Below are positions 13,396 to 27,400 of a stretch of DNA of 64,000 nucleotides, one piece after another. Under the pieces are notes generated by a model. It was given only the letters and a program-made list of their open reading frames with translations. It made no database searches and was not told the origin of the DNA. Location: the NCBI GenBank assembly GCA_914767715.1, contig OU612065.1, positions 39,372,001 through 39,436,000 on the forward strand. Direction: 5' to 3'. Positions within the stretch are counted from its first letter, which is position 1, and each line of letters begins with the position of its first letter. The position numbers and the translations under genes are program-made. The DNA is from Membranipora membranacea. Lineage: Eukaryota; Bryozoa; Gymnolaemata; Cheilostomatida; Membraniporidae.

Positions 13396-16300
13396 TCAGC
13401 TCTCAGTTTCACTGTCAGAGTCGTCTGACCCGAATGTCTCCGCCTCTCTGTGTTGGTCTGTAAATCTAGCAGCTACAAGTTGAGCTATCTGACGTACATC
13501 TACAGGGTAAGCACCGCCCACCTGACCTTCACCTTCCTTCTCAGTATATCTGTACTTAGCTGAAGATGAACTGGCTGGTTTGACAATCCTTGAATCTAAG
13601 AATACAAACATAATTTAGTGTAAATCATAAACACTTTTGTTGTTGTTTATTAATATTCTAACACACTCATACAATATAGCTCCATAGAAATGAAGCAGCA
13701 TGGCACCATATAAACCATCAATTTTCAAAATTGATAAATATGCCCTAAATTTTATGAAGTGTCTGCTTAGACACAAAAGACTGACACTGACTCTCTATAT
13801 CAGTTAGCATAAATATCCTCTGTTTGAGCCACCTACTGCCCTAAGTCTGATCTGTTAGTATGTAATACAAACCTTGAGAGCTCTCTGTCTGCTGATCGAC
13901 CGCCTCAGCAGCAGTTTTGACTAAGGCTTTAATATCTCTACTCTCTACAATCTGTTGAGTTGTTTTAGCTAAGTCCTCTGAAGGAGATCCAGATTTAGTG
14001 AGCTGCTGCTCACGAACCACCCGCTCTCTGGCTAACTCGCTGATGACACCTTAAAACGAAATCTTTTATTATCGTGAGGTTCTAAAAATCAAAAGATGTG
14101 TCTTTTGGCTCCATGAAAAAGACCATGAAAATTTATCGAGCAGCAAAGAGATTATGGCCTGTATATGTTTTTTTTTATAGAAGTAAGTGAAACAACCTAA
14201 ATCACCGCGGTCAAGCTGTATATACCATACCACACATTTGTTTATACCTTTATTGGCATCATAATCAATTTTAAGAACATGCTTTTCGTTATGTGCAGAC
14301 ACACTGATGACGTGATATACTATTGCATGTATATCTCTGATCGATAGAGAGTGAATTAATTCACTTAGCTTGAATGCAGCTGAAATTCAGTATTTAGGAG
14401 ACGTATGGGTGATTACCCAAACTTTTGGATTTACACTTATCATTTTCTCATTCTTTGTTAAAATATTCTAATCTATAATTAGAAAATCTGATATCACCTT
14501 TTAACAGTTTTAGAAGAGCATTTAGCACATGTTTTTGACAATAAAAGTGACATCGAAACTGTGTATTGCTAGTCTAAGCTCATAAGAGAGAACTAATAAT
14601 GCAGAGCTAGGTAATTCTGTTTCGATCATGTCTGTTTGATAAAATTAAAGTTGTCCTCTCTTTCAGCCAAATGTAGGTGCTCAATATTTGCGACAGAAGC
14701 TCTATCGATCAGAGATACACATGTTAATAGTGTAATCTCGAAATCAGTGTGATGTGCAGAAAGAAGAGAAAGAAGAAGAAAATATGCAGTACATGTATGT
14801 GATTTGAGCTAATAGTTGTCTATAGGCTACTCTTGAAACCTTTAATCACTAGGAATTGTATTTACCTCTGAGCTCTCTCATTAGAAGTGCTTCATACTCT
14901 TGTTTAAGTTTAGCCTCATAATCTGTCTGAAAATCTTCAGGGTCTCCCTCCTCCGCCCCCTCTCCTGCCTCTGTCACAAACACCTGGTCTGTGATTGGTT
15001 CATTCTCAGTCATATTATGTCTAGCATGTGACGTTTCAGCAGGCTTGGCGGGTTGTGTGAGGTTTTTCCTGGAAAAACATCAAAATGTCAAGTGACACTG
15101 AAAGTATATTATATCCATAAATGAAAGAAATTCATTCGTGGTGTAACATCTCAAATATAATCAGAGAGCGTCAATGAGATTTTACGTTACCCTGAACTGA
15201 AGTCAATGATCATGTACCACATACCTGTCAGAGTTGATGTTAGCTCTCTTTTTCCCAGCTCGCTCTAGGCACACCATACAGTCACTGATCTGCTGCTTTA
15301 TCTGATTGTACAGGTCGTCACTAAGTGAAGCAGCACCATCGGCTGTAAGCTTTGAGAGTCTGAGTAATTCCCTTGAATGTAGATATAAGCTATGCAACGC
15401 TTGAGTCTCGGCAGATTCAATGTCAGGGAGACTCTTATGTGAGTGGCTTTTAGAACCCATCTCACCATCCATCAATGCCTTTCTAAACTGTAATTCTTTT
15501 CGCAGATAATTTGGATATCTGATTCCCTTGAGTTTCATAATATTGTCAGCTGTCTGTAATTTACTCTGAACAGGCTGATTCGCAATCAGAACTGTCACAA
15601 ATACAATCCACTGAGAAATGAGTAATAAAAGTGTTCGGTGATTGGTCTGCAAATAGAAAGTACAAATTCGTTCTCAAAAACATAGAGACAACGCCTACAT
15701 TCCACATGCAAATAGAATAGCCTTTTCAAGCGGCAACTTTTTTGTTTTGTTGGCCGCAAGACAAGGTTACAAATAGAAATATTTATTATCCAGAATATTT
15801 TTTCTACCAATTCTCATCATCTGAATGGATGTGACGTGTAATAGGTGAGACGCTTTATTCAGAGTGTAATCGAATCACTCAGACAGAAGGATAATAATCT
15901 TGGTTGTGAATTTCCATATCCATCATCGTTTAAATAATCAGTATCTATACAGCCTACAGCGGTGAGCATGCCACGCCACAACACAAAGATTGTCAGCTAG
16001 GAACTGAGTCCCTCTACTATCTTTTTATTGTAAGAATACCTGTAAGGATGTCATATCATAAGAGCTGATCTTATGCACATCTGGTACTGAGAGTCCGAAC
16101 TCATGTAAGACTGACTTATCTATGAGCACAGAGAGATACAGTAAGTCTTCTCTCAGTGAGGCTATATTTCCTGTGAGATGAATGTGAGCCGCTCTCCTTA
16201 TTGACTGAGTCAAATCTTCTCCTTTGTTTGTAAAATTTGTCTTATTCTGGTTGATTCTGTGACAGATATACACAAAGCAACGAAGTGAAAATGAGAGTGA

Positions 16301-18093
16301 TCTACTTTTTTCCCTACTGCTGACCAGAATGTTCCAACTCTTTCTCCCAGCATCAGGCATTTATGAGCTTTTTTTAAGCTATTTTGGTGTGTTTTAAGTG
16401 AGAATAAGTCCTACTCATTTCGAGGCCTGGTCCAAAGGCCTTAGTAAAATTTTAACATTATTGGTTTCACAAACACTTGTCTTTCATGTAAACTGCATCG
16501 GAATGCTTTACATACCAAACATTAGGAAACTCCAACACAACAGGTACCACATAATTCTATATATCAAACAAAAGGACACTTACAACACAGCACCACGAGC
16601 TACAAGGTTGATTTCTTGGTAAAATTGACGCACGGATCTCCACAACAACTCTTCTTCTTTGAAAATATCCAGAATTTGAGTAATCTTATTCGAGGCCTGG
16701 TTTAGGTCATATGTAACATAACCAGCCATAGCATGTCCCACAGCTGGGAGGGCAGCATGGACTAGCCATGAGGCTGCAGCTATGTATTTAATTGTAGATG
16801 GTGCCTTGTATATGCAGAGACCAGAGGTGAGCCCATGAACTAATAACCTGTAAGGAGACACAAAATGAACAATACAATCGATTGTTAATCACAGTGATTA
16901 TATTACAGAATGAATCGTGCATTAATTATCAAATAATATTATTTACATTTATTCACAGAGTTTCGTTATGCTTTCAATAAAATAGAGATATGTGATTGAA
17001 GGCATGTCAGAATTGAACCGAGTAAGGTTTTGGAACTGTGCTAAAAAGAAAGACAGTCTGCAAGCTTAAACTTACCTTAATTTTGTACCATGAGATGAAA
17101 CAGCTTCAGTCTCTGAGGGCAATAAATCTGGATAATAGCTCTGCAGTAAAGCTCCGAGGTATGAGTGGTGTTCTTCAAGAAGACATGTACTATTCAGTAA
17201 CTTGTTACACATGGAGCGTATACAACTAAGCATATCCTTAAAAAATAGAGAGCAATAATGGTAGGACAAATGTTCAAAGTGTAAGTAATTCATCGGGGGG
17301 GGGGGGGGGGAAAGGCAGGATCAACACTCAAAGGTTTTTTTCTTATAACCAAAAATATAAAAGTTATCTTTAACTTCACTTGTAAGAATGGTGATTACCT
17401 CTTGAAAACTAAAAAAAGTTGATGCCTCAGTTGGTCCATCAGAGATTGTTGAGGTATCTTGGTAGAATGTGGTATCCTCAAGTCCTTCAATGGAACTTCC
17501 ACCAAAGATTCCTTTGTCCTCTAGCTCAATCTGCTTTAGGTGCTGATAGAGAGGGGACGACTGCAAGCACATCAATAAGTATTTATATGCCATATTCTTT
17601 GTCATAATGATATAATATTAATTCGTGGAAAACCTAACATACAATATCAACATAATTGTAACAATGAGACGCAAACAATGACCAGAACTGAATACAATGA
17701 TACTGATTACACCACAGAGTATACTGGAGTATAAGGATATGTGGTGTATACTGAGGTGATGACGTGCAACTTTTGCCATGGAGTGACTTTTGATGTTTTT
17801 TTGTTGAAACTTTGGATATATCTTTCTCAAATCAAACATAGCATGAAGTAGAAAATTGATCTTGGTTTTGTTGTATGATGAGAATAAGTGAAAGTCATAA
17901 GATCAATTTGTTATAGATGGTTACAATAAGACTGAATGATACTGCTTCATGTTGAAACAACTATCAATGAAATGTAGGCTATAATGATGAAGGGGGATGT
18001 GGTTGATGTGATCGGTACCAAGCTGAAGCAGAGTTCAGACTTGGTAATCAGTTTAATTTGGATTCCTACCTCCAGTAAAACTTCCTCATCCAT
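13396..18093 (-). CDS. VEZT: Vezatin, adherens-junction transmembrane protein
   Basis: Vezatin links cadherin-catenin complexes and myosin VIIA at junctions. Nine minus-strand exons join in phase to 609 residues: 18093-18070, 17560-17399, 17236-17076, 16847-16584, 16256-16040, 15646-15225, 15068-14866, 14049-13873, 13595-13396. The first exon encodes only MDEEVLLE and splices to SSPLYQHLKQIE, matching the vertebrate start FDEEVVFENSPLYQYL. Exon 4 has a hydrophobic stretch (IAAASWLVHAALPAVGHAMAGYV) then YQEINLVARG (vertebrate IQETEVISRG). Exon 5 has HEFGLSVPDVHKIS. Exon 7 is acidic then coiled-coil-like (YEAKLKQEYEALLMRELR). The C-terminus QLVAARF...TFGSDDSDSETES matches the vertebrate AAEVAARSL...TFGDEEEE end. 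It is shorter than the human protein (about 780). Confidence 0.92.
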
Positions 18094-19934
18094 GTTTATA
18101 TTATATAAGATTTAATCCCTTCAGTCAGCAAACTATGAGTAAGGAAGCAAAACATGGGCATTATGATGAATAAAACATTATTTCATAGAGATACCCTAAT
18201 ATTTCGCGTCCGTTCAAATGTATAAGCGATCGATGAACACTTTGACAAGGAGTTAATTTGTAGAGTTATAGCACTAGTGTGCTTATAATATTCATTGCGT
18301 ACATGTAAAACTATCAGCGGGAAGCTCTTGTGCTGAAAATGTGTCGGGTATGGGACTATCAACCACAAATCACAGTGCTAGGGTAACCCTCTTACAAAAA
18401 CGAACCCCATCGGGCACTGCAAGGTGGTCATCCATTTTTCCTTGATACCACTTGATCCTGACTCACATGAATCCGTCTGGTTTCAAATATTGTTTGGTGG
18501 CAGAAGGCATTTCTACAACAAAACCCATCTGGTCAGGCTTCTTATAGTTCAATTACATGATTATGAGCCCTTTCTGATAGACTTTTTAAAATTAAATTTG
18601 CTGTCAAAAACCTGGCCAACAGACCAGGCCTATTTGGCTACCGCCAGATGCCTGCAAGGCAACCAGAACGGCATCCGGAACCAAATGGGCATCCGGAATG
18701 GCTTCTATTGCAGCACAACCACCCAGATGCAATTGAGTGTTTCGAACCCATCAGAATTTTTTACAAACACATCCGGCTCATCAAAATTTACGCTTGGATG
18801 CAAACAGATGCCTATGTGGGAAAAGGTAAATGCAAAAGTTGCAACCCAATACATATGACACTAACAGTCACATACCAATGAGTGGCAGTCACTGTGAGTA
18901 AAGAATCCCCTTGCGGAACTCAGTAGGCAGTCTACACATCTCATGCATGAACTTGTTATATGATAAATATACTTTTTTGCTTAGTAATAGTATATATGAA
19001 TTTTAAATATTGGACTTCTATGAGCTTGATACCAGATGATGTGCTCACTTGAAACAAACAAGAACAAGTATGTACAAGTCAATTGTTAATGACGGAGTCT
19101 GAATGCAAACATTTAGATACATAATGCTCACTGGTCCTTAGCCTGTCTTGACAAGCTTGTGTAACCTTTATTGCTATGTTTTGCATGTGCACTCCTTCTA
19201 CTGAGATGACAAAAACCTGGGGTAACCCAACTATAAATGTCCTATTTTGATGCTGTTTTATAATGCTGTGTTTATAAGCTATAATACCAGAGCTAATATA
19301 TCTTACTGCGTAAGCTTTGATAATACTGGGTTTTTTCTATAACGGAAACTGAAAGAAAGGTTAATGCTGGATATGCTAGGCTGGGAATTGACCAATTGTA
19401 TTTCATTGACAATAGGACTGACCAATCAGTGTTTTACATCACTGAGCCAATGAAAGACTGGAAACTCATAGCAAAGAATCTTGCACAAGCATATGAATGT
19501 CAAGTAGGTGTCTGAACAATATTATCATATGCTCGCCTTGATGAATTGATGTACTTATTGTATCTAACTATGGTAAAAAGGTTTTGGCGCGAAATGTATC
19601 CCGTTACTAGTAATCAACATATGGGCGAGAGCAGCACTATTGGAAGTCTTGCTATTTATTCTATATTGTAGACATGCTACATATACCCAACTCATTTTGT
19701 GCCAGAATATTCTGGAAAGCACATACTTATTGACACAGGCCCACTGCAGCTCACCAGTCCGGTGGTCGAATCCTTTTATCTACCCTGAAAGTGAATGTCA
19801 TAGATGAACCAAGAAGTTAAAGACATGTCTTTAACTCCTTGGATGAACCTGTGCTGTTAACTAACACATATACATCCCTAAATATATGTATTGAACATAT
19901 TCTAGTCATGCTCAAAATTTAGTATTATGCAATA
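18094..19934. other. Gene-poor region upstream of vezatin
   Basis: It should hold the vezatin promoter, directly right of 18093. Around 18390-18880 several overlapping frames give protein-like strings that I cannot assign; otherwise I see nothing coding. Confidence 0.4.
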
Positions 19935-20917
19935 TTAAACTAGCGAAGTGTGGTGTAACCTATCAACTCATATCCTGGATTGATGACTTTTTTTCCCATC
20001 GCACTCAAAAAGTAGCTGTGGGGGGTGAGGAATCTACAGAAGCTCCGGTAACCTCGGGGGTGCCCCAAGGGTCAGTTGTCGGGCCAGCGATGTTTTTGTT
20101 CTACATAAACGACCTGCCAGATACAGTACGATCAAATGTACGACTTTTTACCGATGATACCATAATATACAACTGTACAGTCAATCATCAACAACTACAA
20201 GAAGACCTAGCAAGCCTCGAATCGTGGGAGAAAGCCTGGGATATGGAGTTCCACCCCTCCAAATGCCAGCACATCACATTCTCTCGCAAAAGAAAACCAG
20301 ACAGACAGACACTGAGTCTCCATTGTGCTGAAATACCTCGTGCAGAGCGCATTAAGTACCTCGGACTCACCCTGGACCAGAAGATCACATGGTCAACCCA
20401 CATTGACAATTCCACAACCAAGGCAAACTCTACACTAGGCTTCATCAGACGGAATGTGCTGACAGACTCCACAGAGGTCAAAGCTACTGCTTACAAACAG
20501 TTAGTTCGACCTATCATGGAATACTCTTCAGCGGCATGGGATTCTATATCCAACACTGAGGCATCCCGTCTTGAAGCAGTCCAGAGAAGAGCAGCCAGAG
20601 TCATCTGCGGTATATGTAGAACAGATAGACAGACAAGCACCACCAGCCTACTAGCAACGCTCAACTTGCAACCTCTCTCAGAGCGACGAAGTGATCGACG
20701 TATAAAAATATTCAGTCAGTACCACCACACAAACAACACAGTGCTCAGCAGATACACCAAGAGAGCCACTACCACCTCTGCCAGACGGCACCCACTGCAG
20801 TATCTAGCTCCACATTCGAACAGTGACCACCATCGACGTTCCTTGTTCGTCCGCACTGCCAAAGAGTGGAACTTACTGCCTGCAGATAGTAATTATCTCA
20901 TTCCCCCAAGTGCCTAG
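19935..20917 (+). mobile_element. 5'-truncated non-LTR retrotransposon, reverse transcriptase C-terminal half
   Basis: One open frame of about 325 codons encodes the palm and thumb part of a Jockey/CR1-type reverse transcriptase: SWIDDFFSHRTQ, then SGVPQGSVVGPAMFLFYINDLP, then the catalytic box as FTDDT (usually F/YADD), HPSKCQ, KYLGLTLD and VRPIMEYSSAAWD, ending near KEWNLLP. The finger domain, endonuclease and ORF1 are missing, as expected for 5' truncation at insertion. No RNase H or poly(A) tail is seen. The intact frame suggests a fairly young copy. Confidence 0.85.
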
Positions 20918-23779
20918 CATTGCTGTTCAATTGGTTGATCAATTGTTAATGACCCGGAAATGTTGAACCGATTTTGAGCAGAAGTTTCTAAAGTCACAGC
21001 TGGAGAGCTGGCGCTTGAGACGAAAAAGACGCAGGTAAATACGCAGGTAAAAACAAGAAGGGAGAGTGGTAGACCTGGAGCTATTGTATTAGAATATTGT
21101 ACTCGGTGATTCCAACTGCGTTGTTAAGATGTCAATATTGTATTGGGGTCTAGTTTTATGATGAAGCGTAAGCCTGCAGCCATGAGGATAATAGCTTGCC
21201 GTGAATACCTACAAGGTGTGCAAACATGTCATTGGGTTGGAAGACCTGGTTAAGTTAGTGCGCTGTGTATATGTTGATAGCCAACCCAGAATTTAACCGA
21301 TAATGAGCCTGCCACATCGTCATAGTTTTCAGAAGTGATGATCAAAGCGTCAAGGTACAAGGTATGTGAACATTTGTTGATGGAAATGTCTTGTCATAAT
21401 CCTGATCACCTCTCTGACTGGTGAGCGATTTGTGCTAATATGACAATATAGGCAGCTAAAGCGTTGGCTGGGGTTAGTGAATTAGAGCCAACGTATTGGC
21501 CACATGGTATGTGGTACTGAACATCTTGTAATAAATCGGATTTGATTGAGTATCATATGGATGCGGCCAGGCCTGTTAGGACAGAATGCATCTGGTGTGA
21601 TGTTGTTTGTTAATGTTACTTCAAAAAAAATTCTGGAGGGAAATGAAATCTGTGCCAGTTCAATCATGATGCACTGCATGATTGAATCTCAGCAAATATA
21701 TTGAAGTTATTCCAAGGAAAAGAAATGATGAACAGAGTGGAGCCACAGCTACTAATTTTCTAGTAATGTAGTACTCAGTTTAGCAAGCAATCTGTATCAC
21801 GTTACATTGGAAAATTTGATGATGTGTTTGGTTTGAAGCTTTACATGCTAGACTCAAAACTGGGAAAGGGATTTCCTAATGTTACAAAGACGTGGGAGCA
21901 GGGAGTTTGGTCCAAAACTCCCTGGTGGGAGTTAATTCTAAAATCTAGCTTGTCCCAAAAGGTAGTTATGATTCCATTCTCAAAGAGTGGATAACCCTGA
22001 CTAAAAAAATCTATCAATTATGCTTTTTTTGTACTAAAAGGTATGTTGTCAATTGTGTCAAGATATCCTGATGCGAACTAACAGAAGAAGTTGAAGTCCA
22101 TAGGCTCATATAAAAAATGAAATGGCGTTATCAGTCTGACATTATGACGAAGAACTTTTGTATGATTTGATAATTCAATGATTGGTAAATTAAATAAAAT
22201 TAAGCGTATTTCAGTTAGGATGTTTATTTAGATGCTATGAAGACCACTCAATTGGAATTTTGATAGAGAAATTTCACTTGAATTGGCAAATTGTCTTTTA
22301 TTATCATCTGGGAAATCAACAGTATTTTTCCTTCAAAACTAAATGAAGCATATGACAGTTCCGAGTTATTTTTTTTATGGCAGGAAGATCACTTAGTTGG
22401 AATCATTTGTAAGAACAATTTCAGACGAGTTGGCAAATTATGACCATTTGATATGTTATACAAAACTAATGTTCTTTTGTTGAAACAAAATGAAGCGCAT
22501 CACAGTTTCAATGTTGTTTATGATGCCGTGTACACTTAATTTGTTAGAAAAAGTTCACATGAGTTGGCAAATTATGACTTTTTGTTATAGTCTAGGAAAT
22601 CAATAGCGTCCATTCTCAGTATGAAAATGAAACTGTTCGAGATACGATCTGGACTCAATAATTAATAATTCATTTTTAATGTGATTATCAATTTCCATTA
22701 TTTGCTTTTGAAGCACACATTGAAAAAAAAACTAAGAACGTATCCGATACTAAATTAGTGATTTTCTCATTTTTCGCTGTAAGAGTATATGTGTGTAAAA
22801 TGGATACTAGAACAAAGGCCAAGCATCTAATGATTGTCATTCACTCTTTCAAAAGTTACAATAATGGAACAAATAGTCCATATTTTCAGACAGTAATAGA
22901 GCCAGTAACTGTCGATGGAATTGTTGCCATAACTGTTCGCTGATTAGAGTATAATAGACGTGCAGCTGCAACTTGACTGTCAATTTCTTGGATGTTTTTT
23001 GGTTTTGGTAAGTGCATCTGAACTGGTAGTTAGAACACTCTCAAAGATTACTATTGTTGAACTTAAAAATAAGCGCAGGCATTTTTTGTTCCAAATTGGG
23101 AAAAATTGGTTTTTAATAAGTGAATAAACCGTTAATGGTGTGTGAACTGCTGCCAGAACTTATCTGAATTTCTTTTTCTCACATAATCAGCTAACTTATT
23201 CCCTTTGTATTATACATTTATGTATATATATTTATAATTATATATACGCTTTGTATATATCTATATGTATAGTATTAACTTCAATGATTGAGTTCATTCC
23301 ATACATTTCACACCTGTAGGTGAGTAGATCAATGATTACTCCTTATTGATGATTACATCTGCATTGTATTCTTTTGTTTTGATTGTCAGTGCAAGACAGG
23401 TTAATCGTATTAGAGACACAATAATATTCATCGCAGCAACAGCAGACATTTATTGATGGACAAAATTTTTCCAGCATCAAAATATCAATTTGCTCCAGGT
23501 CAAATTCAAAAGAGGATAATTTATTCATTTTATTCGTCTACCTTCATGCGCTTACAGTGGTTTGGTAGCTCAATCTATCAGAGAGGCTATATTGAATATT
23601 TGTACTGGTGGGACTGGCCTGGAAAACTCAACGGTCATGGGCAAATAATACTTGAGTGAACAGTGGGTTGATTTTATTGCAATATATTACTTTTGTTTAA
23701 ATTTGTAGGATGCAACATCGGGCTGTTGGATGCATATATCATTACTTTAGAGCAGTCCAGGTAACAGTTTAACGCAGTG
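20918..23779. other. Intergenic region before the giant gene
   Basis: No supported exon. It contains a degenerate repeat of about 140 bp at 22230-22640 and presumably the promoter of the gene starting at 23780. Confidence 0.45.
22230..22640. repeat. Degenerate tandem repeat, period about 140-150 bp
   Basis: The core TTGGCAAATT recurs near 22284, 22433 and 22573, each preceded by an imperfect TCAC(T/A)TGAGTTGG-like context and followed by T-rich sequence. Two further words (AAATGAAGC, GGAAATCAA) recur at a similar spacing. Non-coding. Confidence 0.5.
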
Positions 23780-24486
23780 ATGTTACCTGTTGTCTTGATC
23801 GTGTTATTTTCACTGAGTGTTCATATCAGCCAAGGTGTAGTCCTCATCAATGTAGATGAAGGAGACCCTAACAAGGTTGGAGGTACCACCGCGACAGAGT
23901 GTGTGCTGTACGTAGCTGTTACTGGTAAGTTTACTTTGTTGGGTGATGATAGTAATAAGAATCCCCCTGTTCATCACATGGAATGACACACTGTTCAAAC
24001 TCGAGGTCCATCTATTACATTTTATACAGTATTATTTGGAACTCTTTTTCATGTAGCGCATTTTGTTGAGAATTGAGCAATTATTTACCATGCATCCATA
24101 GTTGGCTGACAGAATGTAGAGAGAACTTTCCAGAAAACGATAAAAGTTTGACAATTCCCTGGGTTTGCTTTTACTTGTGTTTACTTTGTGGTAACTGTAT
24201 TTGGTTCTGGGTCACCTTCAAAGCTATAGCGGAATATACACTGTATTATTGTTATTGAAGTGTGTAAGGAGTGGTCTGACTATGATAATTAGGTCCATTT
24301 TACCAACGATCATATACACACTCCATCCATATCGCGCCTGCGCTGAGAATATAATTTATTTTTTACTAGGTGGGGATAGTGCAGCTCCATGGTCTGTGCA
24401 GTTGAAGTTTACTAACAGTATTAGAGAAATCTCTAGTGTGTCCAGGAGATCTCCAGCACCTTCTGGCGGGACTGTCACAGCCACGG
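23780..24486 (+). CDS. Giant protein exons 1-2: signal peptide and start of N-terminal domain
   Basis: Exons 23780-23924 and 24370-24486, residues 1-87. The signal peptide is followed by VVLINVDEGDPNK and, in exon 2, APWSVQLKFTNSI. Together with the start of exon 3 this looks like a beta-sandwich, perhaps carbohydrate-binding-module-like, but no family is recognised. Confidence 0.65.
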
Positions 24487-27400
24487 GTAGGTCCCCACAC
24501 TTTGCTACATGATTTACAGATGCGGCAACAGGCTTTAAAAGCAAAAACCTGTATGTACAAACGAACATAATATGTTGGTCGCGTTAACTTTTGTAAATGT
24601 GAAATGTGAATATTCAAGTAATCAGTGAATAACTTATGACTTTAGCTGGTATCATGTATCGGCTCATTCTCATAAAAAAGCTCATTACATTTCTTTCGTT
24701 CAATAAATTAAACGCACTCAAATGCCGTGAGTATCTCCTTTTTATCAGTGTTCGTTACATCTGACTCTCGGAAGAAAGTATTTCGGGTTCCCAGTACATA
24801 CCAAAACAGTCTTATCAGAAAGTCTATTTTGTTTTATGAGTTTTATTTATAATTATTGCTGTATTTTTGTCAATCCTAGGTGCTGGTGAAGATTGGACGA
24901 TTGAGGATTCCTCACAGACACTGACAAACAATGGAATCTACTCGTATGATTTTACATTTGAGGTCCAGGGTAACCATGATTACGATTTTGAGACCGCCAC
25001 CACAGTATCAGGGTTCTCTGGAATTGATGGTCAAATAGTGGTCGGCCACTCAGTCTTGTCGACAGCTGATGTTGCAGCTCACGATGTTCCCGTTGTTGTA
25101 GCTCAACCTACAACACAGCAGATAACAACTACTACAACAGTTAAACCCACAACAACTACAACAACTACAACAACAGTTAAACCCACAACAACTACAACAA
25201 CAGTTGAACCCACAACAACTACTACCACAATTGAACCAACAACAACTACAACGACAGTTGAGCCCACAACTACTACAACAACAGTTGAGCCCACAACTAC
25301 TACAACAACAGTTGCGCCCACAACTACTACGTCAACAGTTGAGCCCACAACTACTACAACAACAGTTGAGCCCACAACTACTACAACAACAGTTGAGCCA
25401 ACAACTACTACAACAACAGTTGAGCCAACAACTACTACAACAACAGTTGAGCCAACAACTACTACAACAACAGTTGAGCCCACAACTACTACAACAACAG
25501 TTGAACCTACAACAACTACTACCACCGTAGAACCCACAACTACTACAACAACTGCAACAACCACAATGAATATATCACTGTGCATCGCACCACCTCCTCT
25601 TGGAGTACACTCAGCTCCGGATGGTATGAGCCAATCCTTGTTCTTAGCAGGTGATACCATGAGTTATTCATGTAACAGCAATGCTGAGCAGTGTGATGAT
25701 ATGACATACACAGATAATATGCAGTCCTCACAGTGTCAGGGGTTTGACACCTGGAGTGAGGGAATGAAATGCTGTCTTCAATTTTCTTGTAAGTTCACAT
25801 CAATCAGATTCACACTTAACCCAGTTGATCTGTGTTGTGGTGTTATAGGGTTATTTTATGGAAGACAAGCTTCATAGCTACTTTCCAGTCAGACTGCTCC
25901 CTAGACTGTTTAAAATTGCATAATTTTTTGTGTCTGTCTAGAGTGATTACTTAATGCTGCTATGCATATGTTTTTGATGGCTGGGTTTAGAAAAAAAGGT
26001 TCTGTGCTCAAATTATCAAAGGGATGAACCATGATATCAGGTATCCATCATTAATACATGAAACATATTTGAGCAAGTATTTGAGTTTTGCGATGATCTG
26101 CTGAATTTACTAATGCTGTTTAGTTATAAGCATTATATTATATTTGACCATATAACTGATAATTATAACTTTTAATTGATTTATACCTCCTTTTCTGGTC
26201 GGCAACGAAATATTACACGCCAACACATCCTTTTCAATATTTACTTGGGACTGACGCATAACATACACTCCAGTTTCCAATTTTATCATTTCAATTGGTT
26301 TTTTTTATAGATGAGACGTATGAAGGATGCTTCAGTCTCGAGAGGAACGTGGTGTCGGCGGACTATTACGAAGCTGACGATTATGGTGAAGCTAGAGCAG
26401 CTTGTCACGCCGATGGGAGGTTCTACACAGGGCTGTATGGGTACTCAAACTCTACATCACTAAGGGCTGCGTGTCTGAATCGATATCAGCTTGAGGATCT
26501 AACTCCGACATCCAAATATCTGTGTGAAGAAATGAGTACTGATGGATACCTGGCTGGGAGTAACTCTACTAATACCACACACCTGGTCCTCTCGCTGTAC
26601 CAAACATTCTGTAAGCTGACTGAATATAATATAAACATCAATCATACCATATACATATAATTTTTATTAGCTGATCCATTCATAAACACCAAACAGTGAT
26701 GATGTTGCTATTTGCTATATGTATCTGCTCACACCATTATCAATAAGTTTATGGCACACACTCAAGAATATTTCTTCATCATCAAAAAATTAACTTATCG
26801 TTGTTCTAAAACTGTATCCACATTTGCAGATGGTGATTATTATATGAATACATCTGCTGACGGACTGTTGATACTGACTCAGCACAGATTCCCTGATGTG
26901 ATCACTAAGGCTGACTGCGCAGAGTTTTGTCTGTTAGATGAACTGGAGTCAGACTTTTACGCCATTACAGCCGAGACTTGGTGTTATTGTATACCTGTAT
27001 TGAACTCAACCATCACGACAGGTTTGTTATAAAATTTAAGAAAAACCCCAGTGGAGACCCTGTCACTCACTCTGTGTCTCGATGTCCCGAATATCACAGT
27101 GAAGTAGCATGAGCTGTTATATCATATGGTGAATTGGAGAAAGCTTTGTATTCTCTATGGAGGGAAACTGTATATTGTATTATTATTCTAATACGTTACC
27201 AAGCTTCAAAAATCAAAAAAGGCAGCTGATGTGTTAGCATAACGAACTGCAGCATTTGTTTGATAAATATGTTTCTCATCAGTTTTATACTAGCATTACA
27301 ATTTTCAAGCCGATGCCAGTCGGCTCTCAATGCATTTTTAAGTACTCATGTGGCTTACAGTTAAAGTTATGGATGGTGCTATATTCATCAATTTCATAGA

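Noticed and set aside
17296-17311. Long poly-G run (and a shorter one at about 13356)
   Set aside because: Simple homopolymers in or next to vezatin introns; their length may be a sequencing artefact and they suggest no function.
18390-18881. Protein-like strings in several frames (for example HPEWLLLQHNHPDAIECFEP)
   Set aside because: No frame stays open with splice sites at both ends, coding-like stretches switch frame, and I recognise no family. Possibly a decayed gene or transposon remnant, but not supportable.
25103-25660. Long minus-strand Val/Gly-rich open frame
   Set aside because: It is the antisense shadow of the Thr-rich minisatellite; the plus-strand frame joins both neighbouring exons in phase.
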